Part shown: piece after piece, positions 1 to 7,167 of the stretch | Numbering within the stretch: the first letter of the stretch is position 1 | How the letters are laid out: every line of letters starts with the position of its first letter | Origin: Bacillota bacterium | GTDB taxonomy: Bacteria; Bacillota; Clostridia; Clostridiales; Clostridiaceae | Length of the DNA: 17,806 nt | Direction of reading: 5' to 3' | Assembly (NCBI GenBank): GCA_023440105.1 | Contig: JAEXSY010000011.1 | Location: 1-17,806 of the forward strand | The notes under the pieces: model-generated | Database searches by the model: none | The model's input: the letters and a program-made list of their open reading frames with translations, nothing else | What the model was told of the DNA's origin: nothing | Position numbers and translations under genes: made by a program

Positions 1-41
1 GATTTACAGTCTGCCCCCTTTGGCCACTCGGGAACTCCTCC
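1..41 (-). tRNA. tRNA-Tyr (GTA), 5' part only, cut by window edge
   Basis: The reverse complement starts GGAGGAGTTCCCGAGTGGCC and continues through AAAGGGGGCAGACTGTAAATC. These are the acceptor 5' strand, D arm and anticodon arm of a bacterial tyrosine tRNA. The anticodon GTA is read from positions 5-7. The 5' end is taken at position 41, the first G of the 7-base acceptor strand. The rest of the anticodon stem, the long variable arm expected of tRNA-Tyr, the T arm and the acceptor 3' strand lie beyond the left edge. Identity rests on the anticodon and on the familiar D-arm sequence. Confidence 0.9.
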
Positions 42-75
42 ATTTGCTAACCGTTCGTGCCGGTCAACAAAATCT

Positions 76-104
76 AGTATACATAGAAGTTAACTATTGT
101 TCAA
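76..104 (-). promoter_or_regulatory. Vegetative promoter of the tRNA-Tyr transcript
   Basis: On the minus strand there is a -35 TTGAAC (99-104), a 17-base spacer and a -10 TATACT (76-81). Transcription would start near position 69, about 28 bases before the mature tRNA 5' end, a normal leader for RNase P processing. Both hexamers match the sigma-A consensus well (TTGACA, TATAAT). Confidence 0.65.
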
Positions 105-246
105 GTGTGCATATTAGTCAATATACACATTTTAGCTATCTAACACTCTATTTTTCTCCATATTGCTTTAAATATGACCAAAATCAACATTTGTTAACTT
201 TTTTTTAGTTATTATTGACCCTCAGTGTATTTTCCTCTTAAAAGCA

Positions 247-846
247 TTACTTTGCATTATCACTATTTATATTTTCTTCTATATTTTCCACATATAAATA
301 TGGATATAGTATCTCCTTAACCTCTTGATAATCCTCTTCTGACAATCTTGTCTTTAGTATATTAAATATCTTTGTTGCCCCTCCTAGCTCATCATAGCCA
401 TTCATTATTTCTACTATGTTTCCATAATCGATAATAGAAAGCTTACCAACTATTTTAAGAAGCTTAGCCTTATCCTTAAGGGAAATTTTCTTTGGTATAG
501 TCTCTTTATTAACCTTGAAAACAGCTACTGTTTTCTCCTCGGACACAATATTCTCAGCATCATCGATATCATTGGTTTCATCTATCTCATCAATGGTATT
601 GATATCTTCTATATCATCTTCTGCTACAGAAGTCTGATGCTCTTGAGGCTTTTCTATAGCTACACTATCAGAAGGCCTCTCATTTTCTGCCGAAGACACC
701 TCCACTGTTTCCTTGGGCGGTAATTCACTATAGGATACCTGTTGTTCTAATAGCTTATCTTTATAGGTATTAAAATCATAGATTAAATAGAAACTGGTGA
801 TTATAGTGATTAATATTACAACCAAAGACAGTACTGCTTTTCTCAT
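247..846 (-). CDS. Unrecognised membrane-anchored protein with acidic linker
   Basis: I do not recognise this 199-residue protein. Residues about 4-23 form one hydrophobic helix after a short basic start (MRK), which suggests a signal anchor with the bulk of the protein outside the cell. Residues about 40-105 are low-complexity and strongly acidic, with many Asp, Glu, Ile and Asn (for example EDDIEDINTIDEIDETND), probably disordered. Residues about 115-190 form a compact, probably helical domain containing LLKIVGKLSIIDYGNIVEIM and LKTRLSEEDYQEVKEILYPY. The ATG at 844-846 has an AGGAG box at 856-860 with 9-base spacing. It is divergent from yyaC across 119 bases, so co-regulation is possible but not shown. 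No terminator is evident before the tRNA-Tyr region. The architecture is seen directly; the function is unknown. Confidence 0.75.
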   Translation of the reverse strand: MRKAVLSLVVILITIITSFYLIYDFNTYKDKLLEQQVSYSELPPKETVEVSSAENERPSDSVAIEKPQEHQTSVAEDDIEDINTIDEIDETNDIDDAENIVSEEKTVAVFKVNKETIPKKISLKDKAKLLKIVGKLSIIDYGNIVEIMNGYDELGGATKIFNILKTRLSEEDYQEVKEILYPYLYVENIEENINSDNAK

Positions 847-914
847 AGTTCCACACTCCTAAATAAAATAATGTTTCTATTTATATATTCTTCCATTTAT
901 GTCCATTTTTATTC

Positions 915-943
915 TAATATTTAGTCCTCTATGAACATATAAA
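915..943 (+). promoter_or_regulatory. Candidate sigma-E promoter of yyaC
   Basis: TAATATTT (915-922), 13 bases, then CATATAAA (936-943) resembles the mother-cell sigma-E consensus (-35 kmATATTT, -10 CATACAAT). The -35 matches fully and the -10 at six of eight positions. The predicted start, near 950, falls at the edge of the ribosome binding site (949-957), so the leader would be very short. This weakens the assignment. Confidence 0.35.
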
Positions 944-965
944 TGATTAAGGAGGTGGAGAATCA

Positions 966-1502
966 TTGGATAAAATAAAAACTCATTATAAAGCCTCTCT
1001 GGCTTATTACGAAATTGCTTACTATATAAAAAAATATATTACCTTAGAAACTGTAATAATTTGTATAGGTACAGATAAATGTATTGGGGATGCCTTAGGT
1101 CCTCTAGTAGGAACCATGTTAAAGGATAAAAACTTTCCATTACCAGTTTACGGAACTATAGATATACCAATTCATGCATTAAATTTGGATAAAAATCTTA
1201 AGGAAATTAAAAAACTTCATCCTAATGCTTCCATATTAGCTATAGACGCCTCCTTAGGTGATGAAGAAGCTATAGGTGAGATTCACTGTAGGGATTTTTC
1301 TATCCATCCCGGGAAGGGAGTAGGCAAGAAACTTCCTGATGTGGGAGAAGCCTCCATCATAGGTATAGTAGACTCCTGCGACAAGGCAGAATTCTTTGCT
1401 TCTAGAACTATTCGTCTAAGCTTAATTATGAATATGGCTAGAATTATAACCGATGGCATGCTCCATGGATATTATTTAGCTCTCATCCATAAAAACAGCT
1501 AA
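966..1502 (+). CDS. yyaC: YyaC, sporulation protein related to Gpr protease (DUF1256)
   Basis: The 178-residue product matches the YyaC/DUF1256 family, found in endospore formers and related to the germination protease Gpr that degrades small acid-soluble spore proteins. Diagnostic segments are IGTDKCIGDALGPLVG (residues 34-49, with Asp37 and Asp42) and ILAIDASLGDE (90-100, with Asp94), the acidic positions typical of the Gpr-like fold. The C-terminal half contains GVGKKLPDVGEASIIGIVD. The start is TTG at 966, placed by AAGGAGGTG at 949-957 with 8-base spacing; no ATG suits this site. The gene stands alone, converges on mbl and shares a bidirectional terminator with it. The precise substrate is not established for the family; a role in spore formation or germination is inferred from homology. 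Confidence 0.88.
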   Translation: MDKIKTHYKASLAYYEIAYYIKKYITLETVIICIGTDKCIGDALGPLVGTMLKDKNFPLPVYGTIDIPIHALNLDKNLKEIKKLHPNASILAIDASLGDEEAIGEIHCRDFSIHPGKGVGKKLPDVGEASIIGIVDSCDKAEFFASRTIRLSLIMNMARIITDGMLHGYYLALIHKNS

Positions 1503-1524
1503 GTCCTTGAATATAAAACAAAGT

Positions 1525-1550
1525 AAAAAAAGGCTCTAATCGAGCCTTTT
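1525..1550. terminator. Bidirectional terminator between yyaC and mbl
   Basis: The stem AAAAGGCTC / GAGCCTTTT (1528-1536 and 1542-1550) has a 5-base loop, TAATC. Read on the minus strand it is followed by a run of seven T (complement of 1525-1531), so it fits mbl best. Read on the plus strand it follows yyaC with a shorter T run. The two genes converge on it. Confidence 0.8.
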
Positions 1551-1559
1551 ACACTATTT

Positions 1560-2594
1560 TTATTCAATCATAGAAACTTGACTATCAGTAATTGCTACTT
1601 CTAGCTTATCTAAATAAGATAGCACCATACCAGTTCCTAAGGCGACACAAGATACTGAGTCTTCAGCAAAGTTTACACTTACTCCCGTTCTCTTTGCAAT
1701 CAGAACGTCTAAGCCATAAAGTAAACCGCCACCTCCTGTGAGCATAATGCCATTTTCAATAATATCAGATACTAATTCTGGTGGAGTGATTTCTAAAACA
1801 GAATGCACCGTATCAGCAATAAGCTTCACCGTATCTTCTAAGGCCTCTACCATTTCCTCTGTAGTTACCAGAACATTGTCTGGAAGTCCTGTTACAAGGT
1901 TTCGGCCCTTAATATTCATAGATTCATTTCTTATTCCAGAGCAAGCTGCTCCTACATTTATTTTTAATTCCTCAGCAGTTCTATCTCCAATTAAAAGCTT
2001 ATGCTTATTTCTTATGTACCTAACAATAGCTTCGTCGAATTTATCTCCTGCTATCTTTATTGAGGATCTTACTACTACTCCTCCTAAGGATATAACTGCA
2101 ATATCAGTAGTTCCACCACCAATATCCACCACCATATTTCCATTAGCTCTTGAAATATCTATTCCAGCTCCTACGGCCGCTGCTAGAGGCTCCTCTATAA
2201 GAAAAACCCTCTTAGCTCCTGCATTCTTAGCAGCATCAATCACTGCTCGCTTTTCTACTTCTGTAGCCTGAGAAGGTACACATACCATTATTTTGGGAGC
2301 AGAAATTCTTCTCTTACCACAAGCCTTTCTGATAAAGTACTTCAACATTCTTTCAGTTATATCATAATCAGATATAACTCCATCCTTTAAAGGTCTAACT
2401 GCCACTATATTTCCAGGTGTTCTACCTATCATCTTTCTTGCTTCTTCACCCACGGCAAGAATTCTATTGGTATTTTTGTCAATAGCTACCACTGAAGGCT
2501 CCTTTAAAATAACACCTTTACCCTTTAAATATACAAGCACTGTTGCCGTACCTAAATCTATACCCATATCTGTACCCATTCTCAAAAACCACAT
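1560..2594 (-). CDS. mbl: Mbl, MreB-family actin-like cell shape protein
   Basis: The 344-residue product is an MreB-family actin homologue. It polymerises under the membrane and positions the lateral-wall elongation machinery. The nucleotide-binding signatures are all present: phosphate-1 GIDLGTATV (residues 11-19), phosphate-2 VVDIGGGTTDIAV (155-167) and the adenosine motif IMLTGGGGLLYGL (283-295). EEPLAAAVGAGI (134-145) is also typical. The N-terminal MWFLRMG probably forms part of the membrane-contacting end. ATG at 2594 is supported by AGGAG at 2604-2608; Met6 and Met10 are possible but less well placed. It lies just downstream of spoIIID, exactly as mbl does in B. subtilis, which favours Mbl over MreB proper, though the sequence alone does not separate the paralogues. 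Its own promoter at 2663-2691 would allow vegetative expression independent of spoIIID. Confidence 0.93.
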   Translation of the reverse strand: MWFLRMGTDMGIDLGTATVLVYLKGKGVILKEPSVVAIDKNTNRILAVGEEARKMIGRTPGNIVAVRPLKDGVISDYDITERMLKYFIRKACGKRRISAPKIMVCVPSQATEVEKRAVIDAAKNAGAKRVFLIEEPLAAAVGAGIDISRANGNMVVDIGGGTTDIAVISLGGVVVRSSIKIAGDKFDEAIVRYIRNKHKLLIGDRTAEELKINVGAACSGIRNESMNIKGRNLVTGLPDNVLVTTEEMVEALEDTVKLIADTVHSVLEITPPELVSDIIENGIMLTGGGGLLYGLDVLIAKRTGVSVNFAEDSVSCVALGTGMVLSYLDKLEVAITDSQVSMIE

Positions 2595-2662
2595 AAAAAG
2601 TCACTCCTAAATCATCATAATTAGTATATCTTTAAGCTATACGCCTCTTTTCTTTCATTATA

Positions 2663-2691
2663 ATTATACATATATTATTTTTAACCTTCAA
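2663..2691 (-). promoter_or_regulatory. Vegetative-type promoter of mbl
   Basis: On the minus strand TTGAAG (2686-2691), a 17-base spacer and TATAAT (2663-2668) fit sigma-A. The -35 overlaps the last codons of spoIIID. The start would be near 2656, giving a leader of about 60 bases. This would separate mbl expression from mother-cell-specific spoIIID. Confidence 0.5.
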
Positions 2692-2935
2692 TAGCTTTAT
2701 ATTTTAATTTCGTTGCTTTACCGCCTCTAATATGCCTTTCAGCTTTATTTAGATCTAAAATTAGCTTGGCCTCTTGTGCGATGGCAGGATTAAGCTTTGG
2801 GAGCCTTTCTGTCATATCCTTATGAATAGTGCTTTTACTTACTCCAAAAACCTTTGCTGTCTTTCTGATTGTAGCTTTTGAATCTATGATGTAATTAGCC
2901 ACTTCAAGAACTCTTTCTTCGATGTAGTCCTTCAA
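2681..2935 (-). CDS. spoIIID: SpoIIID, mother-cell sporulation transcription regulator
   Basis: The 84-residue protein is a full-length SpoIIID (the B. subtilis protein is of similar size). SpoIIID is a DNA-binding activator and repressor that shapes the sigma-E regulon in the mother cell. The helix-turn-helix is visible at residues about 22-45 (TIRKTAKVFGVSKSTIHKDM). A basic tail (KAERHIRGGKATKLKYK) follows, corresponding to the second DNA-contacting region of the family. The start codon is TTG at 2933-2935, fixed by AAGGAGGTA at 2941-2949. It lies between spoIIQ and mbl. I could not find a convincing sigma-E promoter in the 108 bases upstream, which also hold a 12-bp hairpin. Confidence 0.95.
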   Translation of the reverse strand: MKDYIEERVLEVANYIIDSKATIRKTAKVFGVSKSTIHKDMTERLPKLNPAIAQEAKLILDLNKAERHIRGGKATKLKYKAIEG

Positions 2936-3001
2936 ATTGCTACCTCCTTAATTTCTATAATTATTAATATGCATCAGCATACTTGTGGATTACTTTAGAA
3001 C

Positions 3002-3034
3002 CAGCCATTTTTCTCTGATTTTGAAAAATGGCTG
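3002..3034 (-). terminator. Hairpin after spoIIQ, probable weak terminator
   Basis: CAGCCATTTTTC (3002-3013) pairs with GAAAAATGGCTG (3023-3034), a perfect 12-bp stem with a 9-base loop, just after the spoIIQ stop. On neither strand is it followed by a long T run (TTCTAAAG on the minus strand, TTCCTTTAG on the plus). It may be a weak terminator or an mRNA-stabilising end, leaving some read-through into spoIIID. Confidence 0.5.
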
Positions 3035-3043
3035 TTCCTTTAG

Positions 3044-3787
3044 TTATTTACTCTTATCGGCTACCTTTAAAGACAAATATCCTGTAGGATCAACCTGTTC
3101 ATTCTTAGTGGTGTTAATCACTTGGAAGTTAAGGTGATCTCCATACTTTTCTTCAATAAAGGTTGTCGCTGTCTTTCCAACTTTTCCAATTACCTGCCCC
3201 TGTTTAACTGTATCTCCAATTTTAACGGCAACTTTTTCATCAAGATTGGAATATATAGTAATTAAGCCATTGGAATGCTTAATTTGAACATATTGTCCAA
3301 GAACAGTTTTATCATTATTTACAGTTTCAACAACTCCATCAGCTACAGCCTTCACATCAGTTCCAGCAGCGGTTGCTATATCAATTCCCTTAACTGTTCT
3401 AAAATGCTCCATGGTATCTATCCAAACAGGTTCAGGATAGGAATAACCTCTCACAATTTCTCCTTGAACAGGATTAATGAATTGATTAGCAGTGCTAGCT
3501 ACAGGCTGCACCTCTTGGGATTTTGATGCTTCCTTGTCTTCTACCTTAGCTTCATCCTTATCCTCGGTAACAACCTCAGCATTGGGTATTTGAGTGTTTG
3601 TTTCCTCAGTTTTATTATCTGCTGTCTCCTCCACTTGAGTTTTTGGAGTTTTATCAGCATTAACCTTAGAATTTCTGCTGGTTATTGCCGCTATACTAGC
3701 TACAATACAAAGACACAGGAATAAGACTACATAAAATCCCTCCTTCTTTATAAAGTTGGAAGACTTTTTAAAAAAATTTTTGTCCAT
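3044..3787 (-). CDS. spoIIQ: SpoIIQ, LytM/M23-like engulfment channel protein, metal site degenerate
   Basis: This 247-residue protein has a short cytosolic N-terminus, a membrane helix (about residues 18-35), a Lys/Glu/Asp-rich linker (40-95) and a C-terminal LytM/peptidase M23 domain (105-240). SpoIIQ is made in the forespore and binds SpoIIIAH across the intermembrane space during engulfment. The enzyme motifs are degraded. The HxxxD zinc motif reads VKGID (Val132, Asp136), the usual YxHL reads YSNL (179-182) and HxH reads HLN (218-220). It is therefore unlikely to cut peptidoglycan and is better seen as structural, like the B. subtilis protein. An upstream in-frame ATG at 3871 is rejected because GGAGGTG (3793-3799) sits 7 bases from the ATG at 3787. 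The symbol rests on neighbours (spoIID, spoIIID) plus architecture; a generic M23 protein is the alternative. Confidence 0.88.
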   Translation of the reverse strand: MDKNFFKKSSNFIKKEGFYVVLFLCLCIVASIAAITSRNSKVNADKTPKTQVEETADNKTEETNTQIPNAEVVTEDKDEAKVEDKEASKSQEVQPVASTANQFINPVQGEIVRGYSYPEPVWIDTMEHFRTVKGIDIATAAGTDVKAVADGVVETVNNDKTVLGQYVQIKHSNGLITIYSNLDEKVAVKIGDTVKQGQVIGKVGKTATTFIEEKYGDHLNFQVINTTKNEQVDPTGYLSLKVADKSK

Positions 3788-3806
3788 ATGAACACCTCCA
3801 TCATTA

Positions 3807-3834
3807 AGTCTGTCCTTTATAAATAAAAAAATAC
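3807..3834 (-). promoter_or_regulatory. Candidate sigma-F promoter of spoIIQ
   Basis: On the minus strand GTATT (3830-3834), a 14-base spacer and GGACAGACT (3807-3815) resemble the forespore sigma-F pattern (GYATA, about 15 bases, GGHRARHTW), with seven of nine -10 positions agreeing. The start would lie about 20 bases before the ATG. spoIIQ is a known sigma-F target in Bacillus and clostridia, which raises an otherwise modest match. Confidence 0.35.
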
Positions 3835-3983
3835 ATATTATACTAATTTTATTGTTATCTTTTTCCAACATTTTTAGCTATTATTTTACATTTATTATGG
3901 ATATTTTTACAAATTCTTTAAGAAAGACCACTGCAATATCACATATGTCCTTTCCAACAGGAATTTTCCTGGATTTAGAACAT

Positions 3984-4015
3984 AAAAAAAAAGCTCCCAT
4001 ATCGATAATGAGAGC
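3984..4015 (-). terminator. Rho-independent terminator of spoIID
   Basis: On the minus strand GCTCTCAT pairs with ATGGGAGC (one G-T pair) around a 7-base loop TATCGAT, and nine T follow directly (complement of 3984-3992). It lies about 90 bases after the spoIID stop and would end the ywmB-murA-spoIID transcript before spoIIQ. Confidence 0.85.
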
Positions 4016-4103
4016 ACTGCCTGTTCATATCATAGTATTTAAATAAACTAACAGTTTTATATTGTAGTTTACGTTTTATATTTTAGCTTATTTCTTCCCA
4101 TTT

Positions 4104-5144
4104 CTATTGAAACCTTATAGTGTCTATAGAAACCCCTGTATAATAGTGGAGTAATATATCTCTATAGCTCTTTCCTTCCTTACCCATAACATTAGCTCCC
4201 CATTGGCTCATTCCAACTCCATGTCCATAGCCCATAGATTTCACATAGACTTCATCACCAATATCTATGGTAAAGTTTGCTGAATAAAGGCCTAAAATTC
4301 CTCTAAGCTTTACTCCGGTAACAGAAACCTTTCCCAATCTAATTTCCTTTACGGAACCGCTGTGGTTTCGTGAAATAATTTCTATATCCTTAGAAAGAGT
4401 ATCCACTTTCAATCCAGCCTTTGGCAGGGAATCATTGATTTTCTTTACAAATTCATTCTTTGAAAAGGTATTATTATTTTTATATCTATTTGAAATCTCT
4501 TCACCGGTACTAGGTACCGATTTAAGATAAGGAATTTCTTTTCCAAATACATCTTTACTATCTTCAGTAAATCCCCAGCTGGTGGAAAAATACTGAGCAT
4601 TCAATACTATATCATTATTGTAGGTGAGAACCTGTCCCTTAGTTTCTTCCACAGCCTTGAGTATTTTTTGATAGTATTCTTCTCCTTTACCCTTAGGCCA
4701 ATCGTTTAAGATCATATCCTTAGTTCTATATACCTGACAGTGAATGGTGTCACATATATCGGCGCCTTTTCCTTTTGAACAATTATTTATAGTCTTTCCA
4801 AGAACATAAGTCCTTGCTGCCACAGCCTGAGCCTTCAGAGCTTCAAGCTCAAAAGAAACAGGCATTTCACTGCTTAGTACCCCTAGGAGATAGTCCTCTA
4901 TATTTATTTCAATAGTTTTATCTTCATTTGTTAGATAAACCTTTATCTTATCCCTGTAAACTTTGGAAGCTACCTCCTTTAGGTTAAAAACCTTTATAGT
5001 CTCACTATCATTAACAGGATTCTTATTAGAGCCCGAAATAGTGTTCCATAAAAATAGCAGCACTACTACCACAGCTGCTAGCTTAATCAGCTCTTTATAA
5101 TTTAATTTGTATTTTCTTTTTTTATAATATTGATTATTATACAT
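4104..5144 (-). CDS. spoIID: SpoIID, stage II sporulation lytic transglycosylase
   Basis: The 346-residue protein has a basic N-terminus, one membrane helix (about residues 18-35) and an extracytoplasmic SpoIID domain. SpoIID cleaves glycan strands denuded by the amidase SpoIIP and, with SpoIIM, drives engulfment. Family marks are LSSEMPVSFELEALKAQAVA, with catalytic Glu93; the metal-site segment CDTIHC (Cys131, His135, Cys136); and the C-terminal GYGHGVGMSQWGA. The segment usually written STSGG reads STSWG here (Trp190), a possible substitution beside the active-site groove. The open frame extends to a GTG at 5153, but that codon lies inside the ribosome binding site. ATG at 5144 has GAAGGTG at 5151-5157 with 6-base spacing and is preferred. 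It follows murA by 53 bases, the same order as in B. subtilis. Confidence 0.94.
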   Translation of the reverse strand: MYNNQYYKKRKYKLNYKELIKLAAVVVVLLFLWNTISGSNKNPVNDSETIKVFNLKEVASKVYRDKIKVYLTNEDKTIEINIEDYLLGVLSSEMPVSFELEALKAQAVAARTYVLGKTINNCSKGKGADICDTIHCQVYRTKDMILNDWPKGKGEEYYQKILKAVEETKGQVLTYNNDIVLNAQYFSTSWGFTEDSKDVFGKEIPYLKSVPSTGEEISNRYKNNNTFSKNEFVKKINDSLPKAGLKVDTLSKDIEIISRNHSGSVKEIRLGKVSVTGVKLRGILGLYSANFTIDIGDEVYVKSMGYGHGVGMSQWGANVMGKEGKSYRDILLHYYTGVSIDTIRFQ

Positions 5145-5180
5145 AAAATTCACCTTCCCTATATTAATTTATATTGGAAA

Positions 5181-5211
5181 GGTGTATTTTATTACTATTA
5201 TATTTTTATCC
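5181..5211 (-). promoter_or_regulatory. Weak candidate sigma-E promoter of spoIID
   Basis: On the minus strand GGATAAAA (5204-5211), 15 bases, AATACACC (5181-5188) loosely resembles sigma-E elements (the -10 shares ATACA with CATACAAT). It overlaps the end of murA and would give a leader of about 29 bases. spoIID is a known sigma-E gene in other spore formers; the match itself is weak. Confidence 0.22.
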
Positions 5212-6457
5212 TTTTTATATCAGCACCGAGACCTTTAAGCTTTTTTTCTATATTCATATAGCCTCTATCAATATGATAAATATCATTAATAGCTGTCATA
5301 CCTGTAGCTGCGAGCCCAGCTATGATAAGAGCTGCACCAGCCCTCAAATCTGTCGCCTTTACTTCGCAGCCTGTAAGCTTTTTTACTCCATCTATAATAG
5401 CAACTCGTCCGTCTATTTTGATATTGGCACCCATTCTCATAAGCTCCGACACCTGCATAAATCTATTTTCAAATACAGTTTCTGTAATAACACTTGTACC
5501 TTGGGACATGGAAAGAAGACTCATCATCTGTGCCTGCATATCTGTAGGAAAGCCTGGATATGGTAGGGTTTTAATATCCACTGCTTTATAGCAGTATCTT
5601 CCATCAACAGTCATTTCTTCTCCATTGGCTTCTATTATCATACCACACTCTGTGAGCTTTGAAATTATAGGTCTTAGATGCTCTTCATTTACACCTATAA
5701 GTTTGAATTTACTTTTAGTTATCCCCGCACAGGCCATATAGGTTCCTGCTTCTATCCTATCAAAAATTGGCTTATAAACGGTCTTATGAAGAGAGGTCAC
5801 ACCATGAATAGTAATTGAACCTGTGCCAGCACCAATTATCCTTGCTCCCATAGAATTTAAAAAATTAGCTAAATCAATTATTTCAGGCTCTTCTGCTGCA
5901 TTTTGTATGATGGTCGTACCTTCTGCGAAAACCGCAGCCATCATTATATTTTCTGTGGCACCTACAGAAGGAAAATCTAGATTAATCTTACTACCTATTA
6001 ATTTATCTCCTTCTACAAGAACAAACCCATGCTCTGTATCTACTCTTGCTCCAAGAGCCTTAAGTCCTTTTAAATGGAGGTCAATAGGTCTATTCCCAAT
6101 ATTACAACCTCCAGGCATAGATAACCTAAACCTTCCAAACCTAGCAACCATGGGTCCCATTATTAAAAATGAAGCTCTCATCTTCCTAACCAGCTCCATA
6201 TCAGGTTCCTTACTGATAATATTCTTTGAATCAATAGCAATGGTATTATTTATCTTATTAATTTCCACGGTGCATCCCAAATCCTGAAGCACTGAGCATA
6301 TGACAAAAACATCTTCAAGCATTGGTGCTCCTTCAATAAGGCATCCTTCAGGACATAATATACATGCAGCGATGATAGGCAGAACTGAATTCTTTGCTGA
6401 ACTTATAGCTACCTCTCCCTTTAAGGTAGTACCTCCATTTATTATAATCTTCTCCAT
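5198..6457 (-). CDS. murA: MurA, UDP-N-acetylglucosamine 1-carboxyvinyltransferase
   Basis: The 419-residue enzyme transfers enolpyruvate from phosphoenolpyruvate to UDP-GlcNAc, the first committed step of peptidoglycan synthesis, in the cytosol. Visible residues are Lys22 in ISSAKNSVLP, the catalytic Cys118 in MPGGCNIGNRPIDLHL (equivalent to Cys115 of the E. coli enzyme and the site of fosfomycin attack), and the Asp in YPGFPTDMQAQ. With Cys, not Asp, at 118 it should be the fosfomycin-sensitive type. Length is normal. ATG at 6457 follows a GGAGGA box. It starts 17 bases after ywmB and is followed by spoIID. Its position equals murAA of B. subtilis; low-GC Gram-positives often carry a second murA elsewhere, which this window cannot show. 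Confidence 0.97.
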   Translation of the reverse strand: MEKIIINGGTTLKGEVAISSAKNSVLPIIAACILCPEGCLIEGAPMLEDVFVICSVLQDLGCTVEINKINNTIAIDSKNIISKEPDMELVRKMRASFLIMGPMVARFGRFRLSMPGGCNIGNRPIDLHLKGLKALGARVDTEHGFVLVEGDKLIGSKINLDFPSVGATENIMMAAVFAEGTTIIQNAAEEPEIIDLANFLNSMGARIIGAGTGSITIHGVTSLHKTVYKPIFDRIEAGTYMACAGITKSKFKLIGVNEEHLRPIISKLTECGMIIEANGEEMTVDGRYCYKAVDIKTLPYPGFPTDMQAQMMSLLSMSQGTSVITETVFENRFMQVSELMRMGANIKIDGRVAIIDGVKKLTGCEVKATDLRAGAALIIAGLAATGMTAINDIYHIDRGYMNIEKKLKGLGADIKRIKI

Positions 6458-6474
6458 ATTATCCTCCAGCTTTA

Positions 6475-7146
6475 TTAATAAATTTCATCTATTATTGGTG
6501 TACCAATAAATATATAAGTACTAGTTCCATAGCTACAAAGGGAGTAATTTATCTTTATTTCATCCTGAAATAAATTACTATCTAAAATAGCAATAGACGT
6601 ATATCCATTATCCATTACTATGGTTTCTACTGAATCAAAGCCTCGCTTCCCTAAAGTACTATTAATACTCTCCAACGCTTCATCTACCTTCATATTCCTT
6701 AGTTTCCCCTTCATATATTTATAATATTTAGTTTCAGCTTCTTTATTTTTTGTATAATCTTGAATAAATTGTTCTAGATCCCTTAAAGTTTTCCCCTGGC
6801 CATAAACTGTAGCCTTAATAGTTATCTTCGACTTGTTCTCTATATCTATACCTTTTATTTCTACGATAATTTCATCCTTTATGATATTAATTAAATAAAT
6901 ATTATTTTTATTCTTTATTGATGAAACTTCATGTCCTAGGAAATGCTCTGAAGCTTTTTTCATTTCCTTTTCAGCAGATTCCTCCGCATAATAAATAGCT
7001 TTAATAGAAGTTTCTATTAGCTCCCCAGAGGATGTCTCAAAGAGAGAGTATAATATACTATCCTCAGCAGCCTCACCTTTATTCAGAAAAAGAAATAGAT
7101 TTGAAATAATAATTAATGTAATAAAACCCAAAAAAATTTTGTTCAT
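6475..7146 (-). CDS. ywmB: YwmB-like secreted or membrane protein
   Basis: This 223-residue protein starts with a signal peptide or anchor (MNKIFLGFITLIIISNLFLFLN, cut or anchored near residue 27) followed by a mixed alpha/beta domain with no enzyme motif I can see. Size, N-terminus and especially its place directly before murA and spoIID match YwmB of B. subtilis, whose fold has been likened to a TATA-box-binding domain and whose function is unknown. Only 17 bases separate it from murA, so the two are surely co-transcribed. AGGGGG at 7154-7159 precedes the ATG by 7 bases. The name rests mainly on synteny; sequence support is moderate. A role at the envelope linked to MurA or SpoIID would be inference. 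Confidence 0.72.
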   Translation of the reverse strand: MNKIFLGFITLIIISNLFLFLNKGEAAEDSILYSLFETSSGELIETSIKAIYYAEESAEKEMKKASEHFLGHEVSSIKNKNNIYLINIIKDEIIVEIKGIDIENKSKITIKATVYGQGKTLRDLEQFIQDYTKNKEAETKYYKYMKGKLRNMKVDEALESINSTLGKRGFDSVETIVMDNGYTSIAILDSNLFQDEIKINYSLCSYGTSTYIFIGTPIIDEIY

Positions 7147-7167
7147 AATTATACCCCCTATACAGTA

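Larger units (their letters stand above)
3788..4103. other. 316-base gap between spoIID and spoIIQ
   Basis: The gap holds the spoIID terminator (3984-4015), a candidate sigma-F promoter for spoIIQ (3807-3834) and the spoIIQ ribosome binding site (3793-3799). The remainder is AT-rich. A 64-codon plus-strand frame (3852-4046) has no ribosome binding site, runs through the terminator and is not credible. Confidence 0.7.

Noticed and set aside
20..208. 62-codon plus-strand frame at the left edge
   Set aside because: It starts within the tRNA-Tyr gene on the opposite strand and crosses its promoter; low-complexity product, no ribosome binding site.
1738..2271. 177-codon plus-strand open frame inside mbl
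   Set aside because: It is antisense to the highly conserved Mbl coding frame, has no ribosome binding site, and its Ser/Ile/Pro-rich product is typical of a reverse-frame shadow.
2936..3001. sigma-E promoter before spoIIID
   Set aside because: CATATTAA at the right distance resembles a -10, but no acceptable -35 is found upstream; too weak to list.
3788..3871. 28-residue N-terminal extension of SpoIIQ
   Set aside because: The ATG at 3871 has no ribosome binding site and lies upstream of the candidate sigma-F promoter; GGAGGTG fits the ATG at 3787.
3852..4046. 64-codon plus-strand frame between spoIIQ and spoIID
   Set aside because: It runs through the spoIID terminator hairpin, has no ribosome binding site and no recognisable sequence.
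5145..5153. GTG start for spoIID
   Set aside because: The GTG is part of the GAAGGTG ribosome binding site that serves the ATG at 5144.
5823..6287. 154-codon plus-strand open frame inside murA
   Set aside because: It is antisense to a complete MurA frame with all active-site residues; its composition is that of a shadow frame.
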